From assembly GCA_003209915.1 (NCBI GenBank), contig QCOF01000002.1:124001-188000 (forward strand): a DNA stretch of 64,000 bases, given 5' to 3'. Positions 48,714-56,758 of this stretch are shown piece after piece. Both the position numbers and the translations under genes were made by a program. The first letter of the stretch is position 1. Every line of letters starts with the position of its first letter. A model generated the notes under the pieces. It did not search any database, had not been told where the DNA came from, and worked only from the letters and a program-made list of their open reading frames with translations. Source of the stretch: Pelagibacteraceae bacterium AG-430-E20. GTDB lineage: Bacteria; Pseudomonadota; Alphaproteobacteria; Pelagibacterales; Pelagibacteraceae.

Positions 48714-49254
48714 CTTCTAAAAATTCTTGTCTCTTTGCATCGCTAACAAATGGTACCGCAAAATACCTTCTGTAGATAATGTTATATATGCCACACATGT
48801 GAAAAACTCCTCTTTTCAATCTTCGAATAGGCAAATTTAAAAAGAAAGTTGTGATAGCTAATCTTGGAGAGCCATATGTGCAAAATATTATTGCTTTTTT
48901 TTGCCTTAAATTACCAATTGGATATCCGTAGTTTCCAACCAACTTTTTAAACTTAAATGCCCAAGGTGGTGCTAGAACTTTATCAATCCAACCTTCAACA
49001 ATAGCAGGCATTCTAAAATTCCAAATTGGAGCGATCAAGACAATGGTATCAGAATTTTCAATTCTTTTTCTATGATCAAGAACTTCTTGATCAGGTTCCT
49101 CACCTGCAAATACTGGATTAAATTTTTCTTTATATAAATCGACTACGTCTACGGAATTACCATTTAGCTCTACTTGTTTGATAAATTCATTTTTAATTGC
49201 AGCATTAAAAGAATTATCTTTGTAATGACCATAAATTAAGAAGACTTTTTTCAT
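48685..49254 (-). CDS. Flavodoxin-fold NAD(P)H:quinone oxidoreductase (KefF/MdaB-like)
   Basis: 189-aa cytosolic flavoprotein. LIYGHYKDNSFNAAIKNEFI at the start, SDTIVLIAPIWNFRMPAIVE near residue 88, and GWIDKVLAPPWAFKFKK match the NAD(P)H dehydrogenase (quinone) family; the P-I/W-N-F-MPA motif binds the FMN ring. It differs from the azoreductase-like gene at 20.6 kb, so the window holds two separate members of the fold. It follows the BT1 transporter gene by 61 nt. Confidence 0.85.
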   Translation of the reverse strand: MKKVFLIYGHYKDNSFNAAIKNEFIKQVELNGNSVDVVDLYKEKFNPVFAGEEPDQEVLDHRKRIENSDTIVLIAPIWNFRMPAIVEGWIDKVLAPPWAFKFKKLVGNYGYPIGNLRQKKAIIFCTYGSPRLAITTFFLNLPIRRLKRGVFHMCGIYNIIYRRYFAVPFVSDAKRQEFLEDVKETANNI

Positions 49255-49315
49255 AGATACGTATTAGCTCAATAATCAAAAAAAACTAATAAATATTTAT
49301 GAATATTTGTAATAG

Positions 49316-50926
49316 CTACTCTGCAGTTTTGTATTTGCTGTTGTTAATGATAAAGACAAATAAAATTGGAAGTATTAACGTTAATAAAGTTACCACAATT
49401 AATAAAATTCCTAGTTCAGAGTAGTCTGCGGTGGTTTGGATTTCACCACTAACTTTATCTTTAACTTCTCTTGTAACTGTGAAGACTTGATTTAAATATT
49501 TAGTTCCTAATGCACTTGCTGACAATGCAAGGTTGGTAAAAGATGCAAAAACTGCAAAAAATGTTGCTTTTAAATGCGCTGGAGCATTCTTTGCAATCCA
49601 TGCAAGCAAAGGTATCATCGATATTTGACCTAAAGGAGACTCTAATGCTGTATTTATTAACGCAATGAATTTTGCATCCACGACACCTCCAGTTAGAGAA
49701 CTTGTCCAATTGTGAAATCCATAATACATCCCCACACTAGGCAAAAACAAAATTGAACCAGCAATACTTAAAATAACTATTATTTTTGCGATGGAATTTT
49801 TAGCCATAAATGGCCTTAATAATACAATTCCAGCTAAAGTTAGAACCGATGCCAGTAATGATAAAACAGAAAAAAATTGTTCATTAAACTTAAGAACATC
49901 TATTTCAAACCAAGTTAGTCCCGGCCCTGGACTAGGCATGGCTCTAAAAATAAAAATTATTACAGCTGTTCCAACAATAGTTAACCTTAATTCTTCTGGT
50001 AGTTCTTTAATAAGTTTAAACATTAAAAAAAGAATGATTACTACTGAACCAATAAAAACAATTTCTTGAGCAAATGGGACATTGAATGATCCAACAGAAA
50101 GGGTAAAAATAACAAAGATTAAGCTTCCACCTAAAATCCACCAATTGACTTTTGTTTTCTCTGTCCCTCTTTCGTTTTTAAATTCTAACCCTTGTGATTT
50201 TAATATCTTAATTTTTTTATTTCTAAGATAATTTGCGAGAATTACACCAAAGATTGAAACTAATGGAATAATTAAAGCATAAATGTAAATAGAACCGTAT
50301 AAATTAATTTTTTCAGCTTGCTCTAAACTTTCAACATCTCTGAACAAAATAACATTTGCTAATGCAACTAAAACTGTTCCACCAATTATTGCAAATCGAC
50401 CAAGTGTTTGCATTGTAGTGTGCATAATTTTTACTTGGTCTTTACTATAATCTATTCCTTGTTCGTCTGATAAAGGAACTGCTTCAACAGTCATTGCATC
50501 TGCAACTACATCCTGAACAACATATCCAATTGGAGCTAAAATAACACTAATGACAAACCAAGTTTCAACAGAAAATATTTCTGCCATGGTTTCAGTATGA
50601 ATAATTAATCCGTACATAATCATCAAACTTAAAGCTATAAGGCTAGCCCCTAAATAAACCATATAGTTTTTTCTTTCCCAAATAAGATCGATAAGATGAC
50701 CTAAAGGCATTTTTAATGCCCAGGGTATACCTGCCCAAAAACCAAGACCTGCAAGAAAAGCAGCTGATAAATTTAAATAATCTTTAACAAAAAAAGTTCC
50801 AACTATACCTGTGAGACCTGAAATACCAGCGGCCACATAAACCATTAGTGGAGGCAGATAAGTCCATTTAAACTGACGACCTAAATCTAAAAAGGTGTTA
50901 TCTAAAAATTTTAATATTGTATTCAT
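49316..50926 (-). CDS. BT1/folate-biopterin-type MFS transporter
   Basis: 536-aa integral membrane protein with about 12 helices. LPPLMVYVAAGISGLTGIVG near residue 25, GIPWALKMPLGHLIDLI near 66, and PIGYVVQDVVADAMTVEAVP near 133-152 match the BT1 family of pterin/folate carriers in bacteria and plastids. A hydrophilic insert near residues 235-260 separates the halves. Pterin is the family substrate, but this is not certain for this protein. Its start overlaps the CoA-binding gene stop by one base. Confidence 0.72.
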   Translation of the reverse strand: MNTILKFLDNTFLDLGRQFKWTYLPPLMVYVAAGISGLTGIVGTFFVKDYLNLSAAFLAGLGFWAGIPWALKMPLGHLIDLIWERKNYMVYLGASLIALSLMIMYGLIIHTETMAEIFSVETWFVISVILAPIGYVVQDVVADAMTVEAVPLSDEQGIDYSKDQVKIMHTTMQTLGRFAIIGGTVLVALANVILFRDVESLEQAEKINLYGSIYIYALIIPLVSIFGVILANYLRNKKIKILKSQGLEFKNERGTEKTKVNWWILGGSLIFVIFTLSVGSFNVPFAQEIVFIGSVVIILFLMFKLIKELPEELRLTIVGTAVIIFIFRAMPSPGPGLTWFEIDVLKFNEQFFSVLSLLASVLTLAGIVLLRPFMAKNSIAKIIVILSIAGSILFLPSVGMYYGFHNWTSSLTGGVVDAKFIALINTALESPLGQISMIPLLAWIAKNAPAHLKATFFAVFASFTNLALSASALGTKYLNQVFTVTREVKDKVSGEIQTTADYSELGILLIVVTLLTLILPILFVFIINNSKYKTAE

Positions 50927-51360
50927 TAGTCACTAAGAACAGGGAAAGCTTGTCTTACTTTTAAAAAATATTTCTGATATTCCATTTTTGTACATTTGTT
51001 CTCAACATACTCCATATGATTTTGCTCAACTAACTCTCTTGCGTTTTCATCACGAATTCCAAGTTGTAACCATAATACTTTAGCGCCAATTTTTACAGCA
51101 TCCTCAGCAATTCCTAATACTTCTTTCGATGGTCTAAATATATCAACTATATCCACGTTATCCTCAATATCAGTTATTTTAGCATACACTTCTTCACCTA
51201 AAATTTTTTGACCCTTAGCTGATGGGTTTACTGGATAGACTTTGTATCCATATTTCTGCATATACTTCATTACAATAGTAGACGGTTTAGTTTGGTCGTT
51301 GCTAACTCCAACCATCGCAATAGTTTTGTATTTTGTTAGAATATCTTTGATTTGACTCAT
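50926..51360 (-). CDS. CoA-binding domain protein (YccU-like)
   Basis: 144-aa Rossmann-fold protein of the CoA_binding_2 family: KTIAMVGVSNDQTKPSTIVM near residue 13, GYKVYPVNPSAKGQKILGEE near 34, VDIVDIFRPSKEVLGIAEDA, and KVLWLQLGIRDENARELVEQ. It resembles the CoA-binding part of succinyl-CoA synthetase without the rest of the enzyme. Role unknown, cytosolic. It lies in a tight series from 53125 down to 48240. Confidence 0.9.
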   Translation of the reverse strand: MSQIKDILTKYKTIAMVGVSNDQTKPSTIVMKYMQKYGYKVYPVNPSAKGQKILGEEVYAKITDIEDNVDIVDIFRPSKEVLGIAEDAVKIGAKVLWLQLGIRDENARELVEQNHMEYVENKCTKMEYQKYFLKVRQAFPVLSD

Positions 51361-51362
51361 TA

Positions 51363-51557
51363 TTATCTATTACTTTTGATTTGTTCTTCGCAAAATTTCT
51401 TTGCCTCTTCTAAATCAGTAATTTTGGTATCAGAAAGTTTTTGGCTCGCGGCTAGACACGCATCTACAGCTCTTTTAGTGTTATAATCGTTAAAATTTAA
51501 AACTAAGAACATTCCAAATATAATTAAGATAATGATGAAAAAATTTTTTTTGTTCAT
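51363..51557 (-). CDS. Small single-helix membrane protein
   Basis: 64-aa protein with one N-terminal hydrophobic helix (FFIIILIIFGMFLVLNF) behind a short basic start (MNKK). A helical tail contains two cysteines (DACLAA and KKFCEE). It could be a signal-anchored periplasmic peptide or an uncleaved membrane protein. It has 2-nt gaps on both sides within the minus-strand operon, which supports it as a real gene. No family recognised. Confidence 0.65.
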   Translation of the reverse strand: MNKKNFFIIILIIFGMFLVLNFNDYNTKRAVDACLAASQKLSDTKITDLEEAKKFCEEQIKSNR

Positions 51558-51559
51558 TA

Positions 51560-52339
51560 TTATTTATTTTTCCAGACAGGCTTTCTTTTTTCTAAAAAAG
51601 CTGAGATACCTTCTTTGGCATCCATTGCCATCATATTAACTGTCATCATTTTGCTAGTATGCGCATAGGCTTTTCTCAAAGGCATTTCTAATTGCTTGTA
51701 AAAGGTTTGTTTGCCTATTTTAATAGTTAAATTAGACTTTGAAGCAATTTTTTTAGCTATATTTAATACTTCTTTGTTAAGTTTTTGTTTTGAATAATAA
51801 TCATTAATTAATCCTATTTCCTTCGCATAATTTGCTTTAATAGGTTCGCCAGTAAGTAACATTTTCATCATGGGCTTTCGATTTATCTTTCTACTTACTG
51901 CTACCATTGGTGTACTACAAAATAATCCAATATTAACTCCTGGGGTTGCAAATAGAGCATCTTTAGTACCATAAGCTAAATCACAACTCGCTACTAATTG
52001 GCACCCGGCTGCAAAAGCAGCGCCATGAACTTTTGCGATTACAGGTTTTCTACCTTCAACAATTTGAAGCATAACTTTTGAACAAAGATTAAAAAGTTTT
52101 TGATATTTTTCTCTTTTTTTTAATCCTCTAACCTCTTTTAAATTGTGACCTGCGCTAAACCCTTTGCCTGCTCCTTCAATTATTATAACTTTAACTTTTT
52201 TGTCTGAGTCTAATTTTTTTAATGCTTTTAATAAGTCATTAAGATTTTTAAATGATAATGAATTATAAGTTTTTGGCTCATTGATTAATATTGATGAAAT
52301 TTCACTATTAAGTTTAACAATTTTTATATTACTATTCAT
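51560..52339 (-). CDS. Enoyl-CoA hydratase/isomerase family protein
   Basis: 259-aa crotonase-fold enzyme. It has IIEGAGKGFSAGHNLKEV near residue 55 (oxyanion hole), HGAAFAAGCQLVASCDLAYG near 103-122, FATPGVNIGLFCSTPMVAVS near 128, and LLTGEPIKANYAKEIGLIN. The two usual catalytic Glu positions of true hydratases are not both apparent in the CxG/GLF region, which resembles the ECHDC3-like branch, so isomerase, hydrolase or decarboxylase activity is equally possible. It lies 5 nt after the nucleotidyltransferase gene. Confidence 0.85.
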   Translation of the reverse strand: MNSNIKIVKLNSEISSILINEPKTYNSLSFKNLNDLLKALKKLDSDKKVKVIIIEGAGKGFSAGHNLKEVRGLKKREKYQKLFNLCSKVMLQIVEGRKPVIAKVHGAAFAAGCQLVASCDLAYGTKDALFATPGVNIGLFCSTPMVAVSRKINRKPMMKMLLTGEPIKANYAKEIGLINDYYSKQKLNKEVLNIAKKIASKSNLTIKIGKQTFYKQLEMPLRKAYAHTSKMMTVNMMAMDAKEGISAFLEKRKPVWKNK

Positions 52340-52344
52340 TGTAT

Positions 52345-52719
52345 TTACTTTAATTTGCCCTCTTCTCGCATCTTGGCTCTAATTTTTGTAGCTGAGATTT
52401 TTTGAGTTTCTTCATCTAATACTATTTCTTCTATTTTGTATCCGACCCCTCTGCCATAACAAATATTTGTGATATTCGGTACTACCATAATCTTAAACCT
52501 GCCTTCAAATTCGGGATTTAATCTTTCTTCTATATTTTTTTTCACTGTATCAAAATCAAATGGATTATCGTCTACACCCTGTACATCTCTTATTTGAATA
52601 CAAACTTGACCTGTTTTTTTAATAATTTCTTTAAATAAAGTATAATGACCATCATGAAACGGCTGCCATCTTCCAAGCATTTGTGCAGTTGGTTTTTTAC
52701 TGTCCCATTTGTAAGTCAT
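52345..52719 (-). CDS. HxGH-type nucleotidyltransferase
   Basis: 124-aa cytidylyltransferase-like protein. GRWQPFHDGHYTLFKE near residue 17 carries the HDGH (HxGH) signature, and KISATKIRAKM near the C-terminus is the ISxTxIR motif. It transfers a nucleotide to a phosphorylated or sulfated acceptor. It overlaps the APS-kinase-like gene by 23 nt. The pair resembles split sulfate-activation or NadR-like adenylyltransferase-plus-kinase modules. The acceptor is unknown. Confidence 0.8.
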   Translation of the reverse strand: MTYKWDSKKPTAQMLGRWQPFHDGHYTLFKEIIKKTGQVCIQIRDVQGVDDNPFDFDTVKKNIEERLNPEFEGRFKIMVVPNITNICYGRGVGYKIEEIVLDEETQKISATKIRAKMREEGKLK

Positions 52720-53125
52720 TTTTTATCTCCTTAATGATTTTTAAAGCCCAATTCTTAGCATCTTGAGTAGTAACATGATAATTAAATGTCTTTGGTTTCA
52801 CAAACATTTGATTTGTGTCCTGAAATCGACCCTCTTTAATTGTATCTACCCAAATTATGTAATCTGCTGGGAACAAACTTCTTGCCTCAGGTGTGGGAGC
52901 AATAAAATCTGCAATAACATAATGTCCTTCAGCCTTTATTTTTAGTGCAAAATCTGCCATTCTTTTTGCTTGTCTAATCCTACCTTCTTCTGAAAAATCC
53001 CAATCATCAGCAACTTTTCTCACCTCGTCAGCATTAAGTCTTTTTGCATTCAAGAGTGGTGCTAATTCATTTGCTAGAGTTGTTTTACCTGCGCCTGGTA
53101 AACCCATTACTAAAATGATTTTCAT
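52697..53125 (-). CDS. Adenylylsulfate-kinase-like P-loop kinase
   Basis: 142-aa kinase with Walker A GLPGAGKTT at 8-16, the NADEVRK region near 31 typical of APS kinases, and YVIADFIAPTPEARSLF near 68-84, matching the CysC FVAPxxxxR region. It is shorter than CysC (about 200 aa) and ends soon after IIWVDTIKEGR. It might make PAPS or phosphorylate another nucleotide or sugar. It is first in the operon, divergent from the MetF-like gene. No ATP sulfurylase or sulfate-reduction gene lies in the window. Confidence 0.75.
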   Translation of the reverse strand: MKIILVMGLPGAGKTTLANELAPLLNAKRLNADEVRKVADDWDFSEEGRIRQAKRMADFALKIKAEGHYVIADFIAPTPEARSLFPADYIIWVDTIKEGRFQDTNQMFVKPKTFNYHVTTQDAKNWALKIIKEIKNDLQMGQ

Positions 53126-53209
53126 ACCCTCTATATAAACTAAACTTAGCCTTCACATCAATGTTGAATTTCTTTGACAGCTTTTTCAAAACAGATAATG
53201 ATCTGAGAA

Positions 53210-53938
53210 ATGAATTTTTCTCTAGAAATTGGTCCAAACACAGATGTTGATGCGGTCCCTGCATTAAGTGATGTTTACATCACTATGTTGCCTGGTGGAG
53301 ATTATAGAGAAACTGCTGAAAAAGCCTCGGAACTTGTTAAAAAAGGATTTAATCCAGTTCCCCACTTTCCAGCAAGATCAATGCATGATGCTAATGAACT
53401 TAAAGATTATGTTTCTAGATGCAAAGATGGTGGGGTTAAGCAAGTTTTAATTATTGGAGGTGGAAGAGATCCTGCAGGAAAATTCGAGAGTTCATTTCAA
53501 CTTTTAGAAACAGGTTATTTTGAAAAAATGAAAATAGGAATAGCCGGACATCCTGAGGGTAGTCCTGATATATCCGACTCTGAATTAGAAAAAGCTATGA
53601 TAGATAAAAAGCCTTACGCTGATTATATTGTAACCCAATGGTTACTAGATCCTCAGCCTATCATAGATTTTATTTCTAAACAAAGCGTACCAGTGCATGT
53701 TGGAATTACTGGGCCCTTAAAAATATCTAGCTTAATAAAATTTGCTAATATTGTAGGGGCAAAAAATTCTATTAACTTTCTTAAATCTAATTTTACTAAG
53801 GCGTTAGATTTATTGAAACCTAAAGACCCTAATGATTTAATTGGGAAAGTTAAATCACATACTGATAACTTCCACATTTATACATTCGGCGGCTTGAAGG
53901 AAACTAACAAGTGGTTGAAGGAGAATAGTTATGTCTAA
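53210..53938 (+). CDS. Methylenetetrahydrofolate reductase-like protein (short MetF relative)
   Basis: 242-aa TIM-barrel protein related to MetF: VYITMLPGGDYRETAEKASE, FNPVPHFPARSMHDANELKD with the HxxAR stretch, QVLIIGGGRDPAGKFESSFQ, KIGIAGHPEGSPD and YIVTQWLLDP, all in MetF order. It is shorter than MetF (about 290 aa). It overlaps the methyltransferase-like gene by 8 nt. In aryl O-demethylase systems, a MetF next to a GcvT-type demethylase recycles methyl-tetrahydrofolate. The same arrangement here suggests methyl-group oxidation rather than methionine synthesis. Confidence 0.8.
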   Translation: MNFSLEIGPNTDVDAVPALSDVYITMLPGGDYRETAEKASELVKKGFNPVPHFPARSMHDANELKDYVSRCKDGGVKQVLIIGGGRDPAGKFESSFQLLETGYFEKMKIGIAGHPEGSPDISDSELEKAMIDKKPYADYIVTQWLLDPQPIIDFISKQSVPVHVGITGPLKISSLIKFANIVGAKNSINFLKSNFTKALDLLKPKDPNDLIGKVKSHTDNFHIYTFGGLKETNKWLKENSYV

Positions 53939-55289
53939 CGAATTTGACTATACTAAACTAAAACATGTTACTTCTGTTGATCAATCAGATAGAGAAGTAC
54001 CATATAATTTAAGACAAAGTGGACCAACGAAAGTTGAAATGTTAATTTCAACAAGAGTGAGAAAATCACCGTATTGGCATTTATCAATGCAGGCAGGTTG
54101 TTGGAGAGCAACAGTCTACAATCGTATTTATCATCCAAGAGGTTATGTAAAACCTGAAGATGGTGGCGCAATGGTAGAGTACGATGCAATTGTTAATCAT
54201 GTAACTATGTGGAATGTTGCTGTTGAAAGACAAATAAGAGTGAAAGGTCCAGATGCAGAAAAGTTTACTGACTATGTTATTACAAGAGATGCAACTAAAA
54301 TTTCTCCAATGAGAGCAAGATATGTAATTTTATGCAATGCTTATGGTGGAGTTTTAAATGATCCAATTCTTCTAAGAATTTCTGAAGATGAATTTTGGTT
54401 TTCTTTGTCCGACTCTGATATTGGAATGTATTTACAAGGGGTGAATGCAGATGGAAGGTTTAATTGTACTGTTGAAGAAATAGATGCATGTCCAGTTCAA
54501 ATTCAAGGACCAAAGTCAAAAGCTTTAATGAAAGACCTTTGTGGAGATCAAGTTGACTTTGATAATATGCCTTTCTATGGATTGGCTGAAGCTAATGTGG
54601 GGGGAAGAAGTTGTGTGATTTCTCAATCTGGTTTCTCTGGTGAAGCTGGGTATGAAATATATTTAAGAGATGCAACTTTGTATGCTGAAGATATGTGGAA
54701 TGCTGTTCTAGATGCAGGAAAAAAACACAGTCTAATGGTTATTGCTCCCGCTCACCATCGAAGAATTCAAGCCGGTATTCTTTCATGGGGACAAGATATG
54801 GATCAACAGCATAATCCATTTCAATGTAATTTAGGATACCAAGTTTCTTTATCGGGAAAAGGAGAATGGAATAAAAAAGGAGACTACGTAGGTAAAACAG
54901 CTTTAGAAAAAATGAAAGTAGATCTTGTAGATGGAAAGAAGCCTTATAAATTACAATTAGTGGGATTGGAATTTGGTGGAAAACCAATTGAAGACTATGC
55001 ACCTGACTTTTGGTTAGTATCTCCTGAAGGTGGTGGTGATCCTGTAGGATTTATTACTTCTCCCTGGTATCACCCTGAAAAAAAACAAAATATTGCAATG
55101 GGATATGTGCCGTTTGACGGAACTTTAAATTCAAATGGTTTTCCTAAAGGTAAAGTTGGAACAAAATTTAAAGTTCATTTACCTGAGCAGTACTCGGAAA
55201 AAGCTGGAGTTCCAGTTGACGCAGTTGTAGTTGATATTCCATTTAAAGAGTCTTTTAACGCAAACACAAGGGAAGTTGTAAAAGGCTAA
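53931..55289 (+). CDS. GcvT/DmdA-family tetrahydrofolate-dependent demethylase-like protein
   Basis: 452-aa protein of the glycine-cleavage T/DmdA/LigM fold. It has STRVRKSPYWHLSMQAGCW near residue 40, VTMWNVAVERQIRVKGPDA near 91-109, VITRDATKISPMRARY, FWFSLSDSDIGMYLQGVNAD near 151-170, CPVQIQGPKSKALM, and SGFSGEAGYEIYL near 233. The WDVAxERQ-like and SDSD parts resemble DMSP demethylase, but it is about 80 residues longer and has extra segments. The likely job is moving a methyl group from an O-, S- or N-methyl compound to folate. It is coupled to the MetF-like gene. Substrate unknown. Confidence 0.82.
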   Translation: MSNEFDYTKLKHVTSVDQSDREVPYNLRQSGPTKVEMLISTRVRKSPYWHLSMQAGCWRATVYNRIYHPRGYVKPEDGGAMVEYDAIVNHVTMWNVAVERQIRVKGPDAEKFTDYVITRDATKISPMRARYVILCNAYGGVLNDPILLRISEDEFWFSLSDSDIGMYLQGVNADGRFNCTVEEIDACPVQIQGPKSKALMKDLCGDQVDFDNMPFYGLAEANVGGRSCVISQSGFSGEAGYEIYLRDATLYAEDMWNAVLDAGKKHSLMVIAPAHHRRIQAGILSWGQDMDQQHNPFQCNLGYQVSLSGKGEWNKKGDYVGKTALEKMKVDLVDGKKPYKLQLVGLEFGGKPIEDYAPDFWLVSPEGGGDPVGFITSPWYHPEKKQNIAMGYVPFDGTLNSNGFPKGKVGTKFKVHLPEQYSEKAGVPVDAVVVDIPFKESFNANTREVVKG

Positions 55290-55297
55290 AAATATTA

Positions 55298-55323
55298 TGG
55301 GGGAGGAAAGTTTAACTCCCCCA
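55298..55323. other. G/C-rich hairpin downstream of the GcvT/DmdA-like gene
   Basis: TGGGGGAG (55298-55305) pairs with CTCCCCCA (55316-55323) around a 10-nt loop, a sharp G+C peak in A+T-rich DNA. No T run follows. A 12-codon ATG frame (55297-55335) passes through it and ends on TGA overlapping the next ATG. It may be a transcript-end or translation-control element. Confidence 0.55.
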
Positions 55324-55331
55324 CAAAATCA

Positions 55332-55442
55332 ATGACAAAGGGGTTTTTAATAGCAATTTGCATTACGATTGCGATTGCATTAATAGTATTTCCCTTGATA
55401 GTTTCATATAAAGCACAAAAAAATAAAAAGAATAAGAAATAA
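55332..55442 (+). CDS. 36-aa single-helix membrane peptide
   Basis: A 36-codon frame: a short MTKG start, one strong hydrophobic helix (FLIAICITIAIALIVFPLIV), then a very basic Lys/Asn tail. Its stop overlaps the ATG of the YIP1-like gene (TAATG), which supports translation coupling. There is no separate ribosome site; the GC hairpin ends 8 nt upstream. The likely topology is N-out with a basic cytosolic tail. Confidence 0.6.
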   Translation: MTKGFLIAICITIAIALIVFPLIVSYKAQKNKKNKK

Positions 55443-55987
55443 TGTTTGGTGAATTTTTAAATATAATTTTTAAATCTATAAAATTAGATAAAACGCTTTA
55501 TTCAGATAATAAAAATTTTACTGAAGCCTCAATTTATTTTGCGGGTATTATAATGATTTTAGATGGTGTAGCTGGAGCGGTTGCAGCAAACACAATTATC
55601 AAAACTGCAGTTGCTATGTCAGGACTAACAGCAATTACTACATGGTTAATTTGGGCAATTTTTATTTATGTTATCGGGGTAAAACTATTTCCAGATAAAC
55701 AAACAAAAGTTTCATTTAAAAAAGTTTTAACTGCAGTTGGTTATGCACATGCTCCTGGATTATTAAGATTTTTTGCAGTTACACCAGATTTAATGATACC
55801 AATAATATTTCTTACACAATTTTGGATATTTGCAGGTCTAATTATTTCAACAAAACAAATATTAAATTTAAAATCTAATTTTAAATCTTTTGGGATTATT
55901 CTATTATCTTTTTTGATAATAGCATTTTTATCAATTTCTTTTGTAATGAGTAGAATGAATATGTTGCCAGTTAGTCAAATAAGTTAA
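55442..55987 (+). CDS. YIP1-like integral membrane protein
   Basis: 181-aa protein with five hydrophobic segments. FTEASIYFAGIIMILDGVAG, ITTWLIWAIFIYVIGVKLFP near residue 65-85 and VLTAVGYAHAPGLLRFFAV near 95-113 fit the bacterial Yip1-type family (YIP1 domain), where the GYAxAP part is typical. Function unknown. It is paired with the 36-aa membrane peptide and convergent with the DUF3726 operon, overlapping the zinc-ribbon stop by 4 nt. Confidence 0.78.
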   Translation: MFGEFLNIIFKSIKLDKTLYSDNKNFTEASIYFAGIIMILDGVAGAVAANTIIKTAVAMSGLTAITTWLIWAIFIYVIGVKLFPDKQTKVSFKKVLTAVGYAHAPGLLRFFAVTPDLMIPIIFLTQFWIFAGLIISTKQILNLKSNFKSFGIILLSFLIIAFLSISFVMSRMNMLPVSQIS

Positions 55988-56151
55988 AGTGGAAAGATAG
56001 TTTTTGAAACCCTGCAGGACTTACAGAGTTTAAACCCTGTCATTATTAGATTTTGAGATACGCTTTCATCCTCTTTTTTACATTCATCACAAATATTATT
56101 TAAATCTTTATTAATATTGTCTTTCTTGTCTTTTTCTAAATCTTTAGTCAT
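55984..56151 (-). CDS. 55-aa zinc-ribbon-like small protein
   Basis: A 55-codon frame with a Lys/Asp/Asn-rich start (MTKDLEKDKKDN), then CDEC and, 22 residues later, CKSC: two CxxC pairs as in zinc ribbons. Its ATG lies inside the end of the DUF3726 gene (8-nt overlap of ATGACTAA type), so it is coupled and is the fourth gene of that operon. It is small and easily missed. Possible roles are metal binding or subunit assembly. Confidence 0.6.
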   Translation of the reverse strand: MTKDLEKDKKDNINKDLNNICDECKKEDESVSQNLIMTGFKLCKSCRVSKTIFPL

Positions 56152-56755
56152 TATCTGTTAAACCTGCTCCTGCAGCACCTTTTTTCAGACTGTCCGTTTC
56201 TTCCACAAAGGTATTTTCAGATAATTTATATAAACTTCTCCATTCCTCGTCGCTAAAGTTATCTTTATTTTCAACAAAATTAATCTCCAAATTCTTAGAA
56301 TTTTTAGGAAATTCCAATTCTAAAACATTAGAATATATATTCACATTTAAATTTAATAGGATTTCTTTTTTATCAAATTTGACATTTATTTTTTTCCCAA
56401 TAATTTCTGAAGATCTGCTCAAAAATGATAAAAAAAGTATTGGATAAGCTATGTTTGAAAAATATATTTTTTTGTAATTTTCTAAAGTTTTTAGTTGATC
56501 CAAAAAACCAATCCCCAAAATAATTGGACAATAAGGACTTGAAGGAGATGAGTTTGACTGATTAATTAAACTTAAATTCTCATAATTATTTTTTATTTTA
56601 TCATGAAAATAAGAATTTAGATGCTTGATGCCAGGTAAACCAAACATCTCTAACTGTCTAATACATTTACCAATCTCTTCAGATTCACCCCAAGAAAATC
56701 CTACAGCTTTTGAGGCTCTTTTAGCTGTGGTTTCAATTTCGCTTAAGGATTTCAT
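56144..56755 (-). CDS. DUF3726 family protein
   Basis: 203-aa protein. TAKRASKAVGFSWGESEEIG near residue 10-30 and the final GAAGAGLTDND are hallmarks of DUF3726. The middle part is variable with mixed strands and helices. The family is known from marine proteobacteria without an assigned function. It lies 3 nt after the 553-aa gene and is coupled to the zinc-ribbon gene. Soluble, probably cytosolic. Confidence 0.85.
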   Translation of the reverse strand: MKSLSEIETTAKRASKAVGFSWGESEEIGKCIRQLEMFGLPGIKHLNSYFHDKIKNNYENLSLINQSNSSPSSPYCPIILGIGFLDQLKTLENYKKIYFSNIAYPILFLSFLSRSSEIIGKKINVKFDKKEILLNLNVNIYSNVLELEFPKNSKNLEINFVENKDNFSDEEWRSLYKLSENTFVEETDSLKKGAAGAGLTDND

Positions 56756-56758
56756 TTT

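Noticed and set aside
54739..55002. Minus-strand 87-codon ORF inside the GcvT/DmdA-like gene
   Set aside because: Antisense shadow with no ribosome site or neighbour on that strand.
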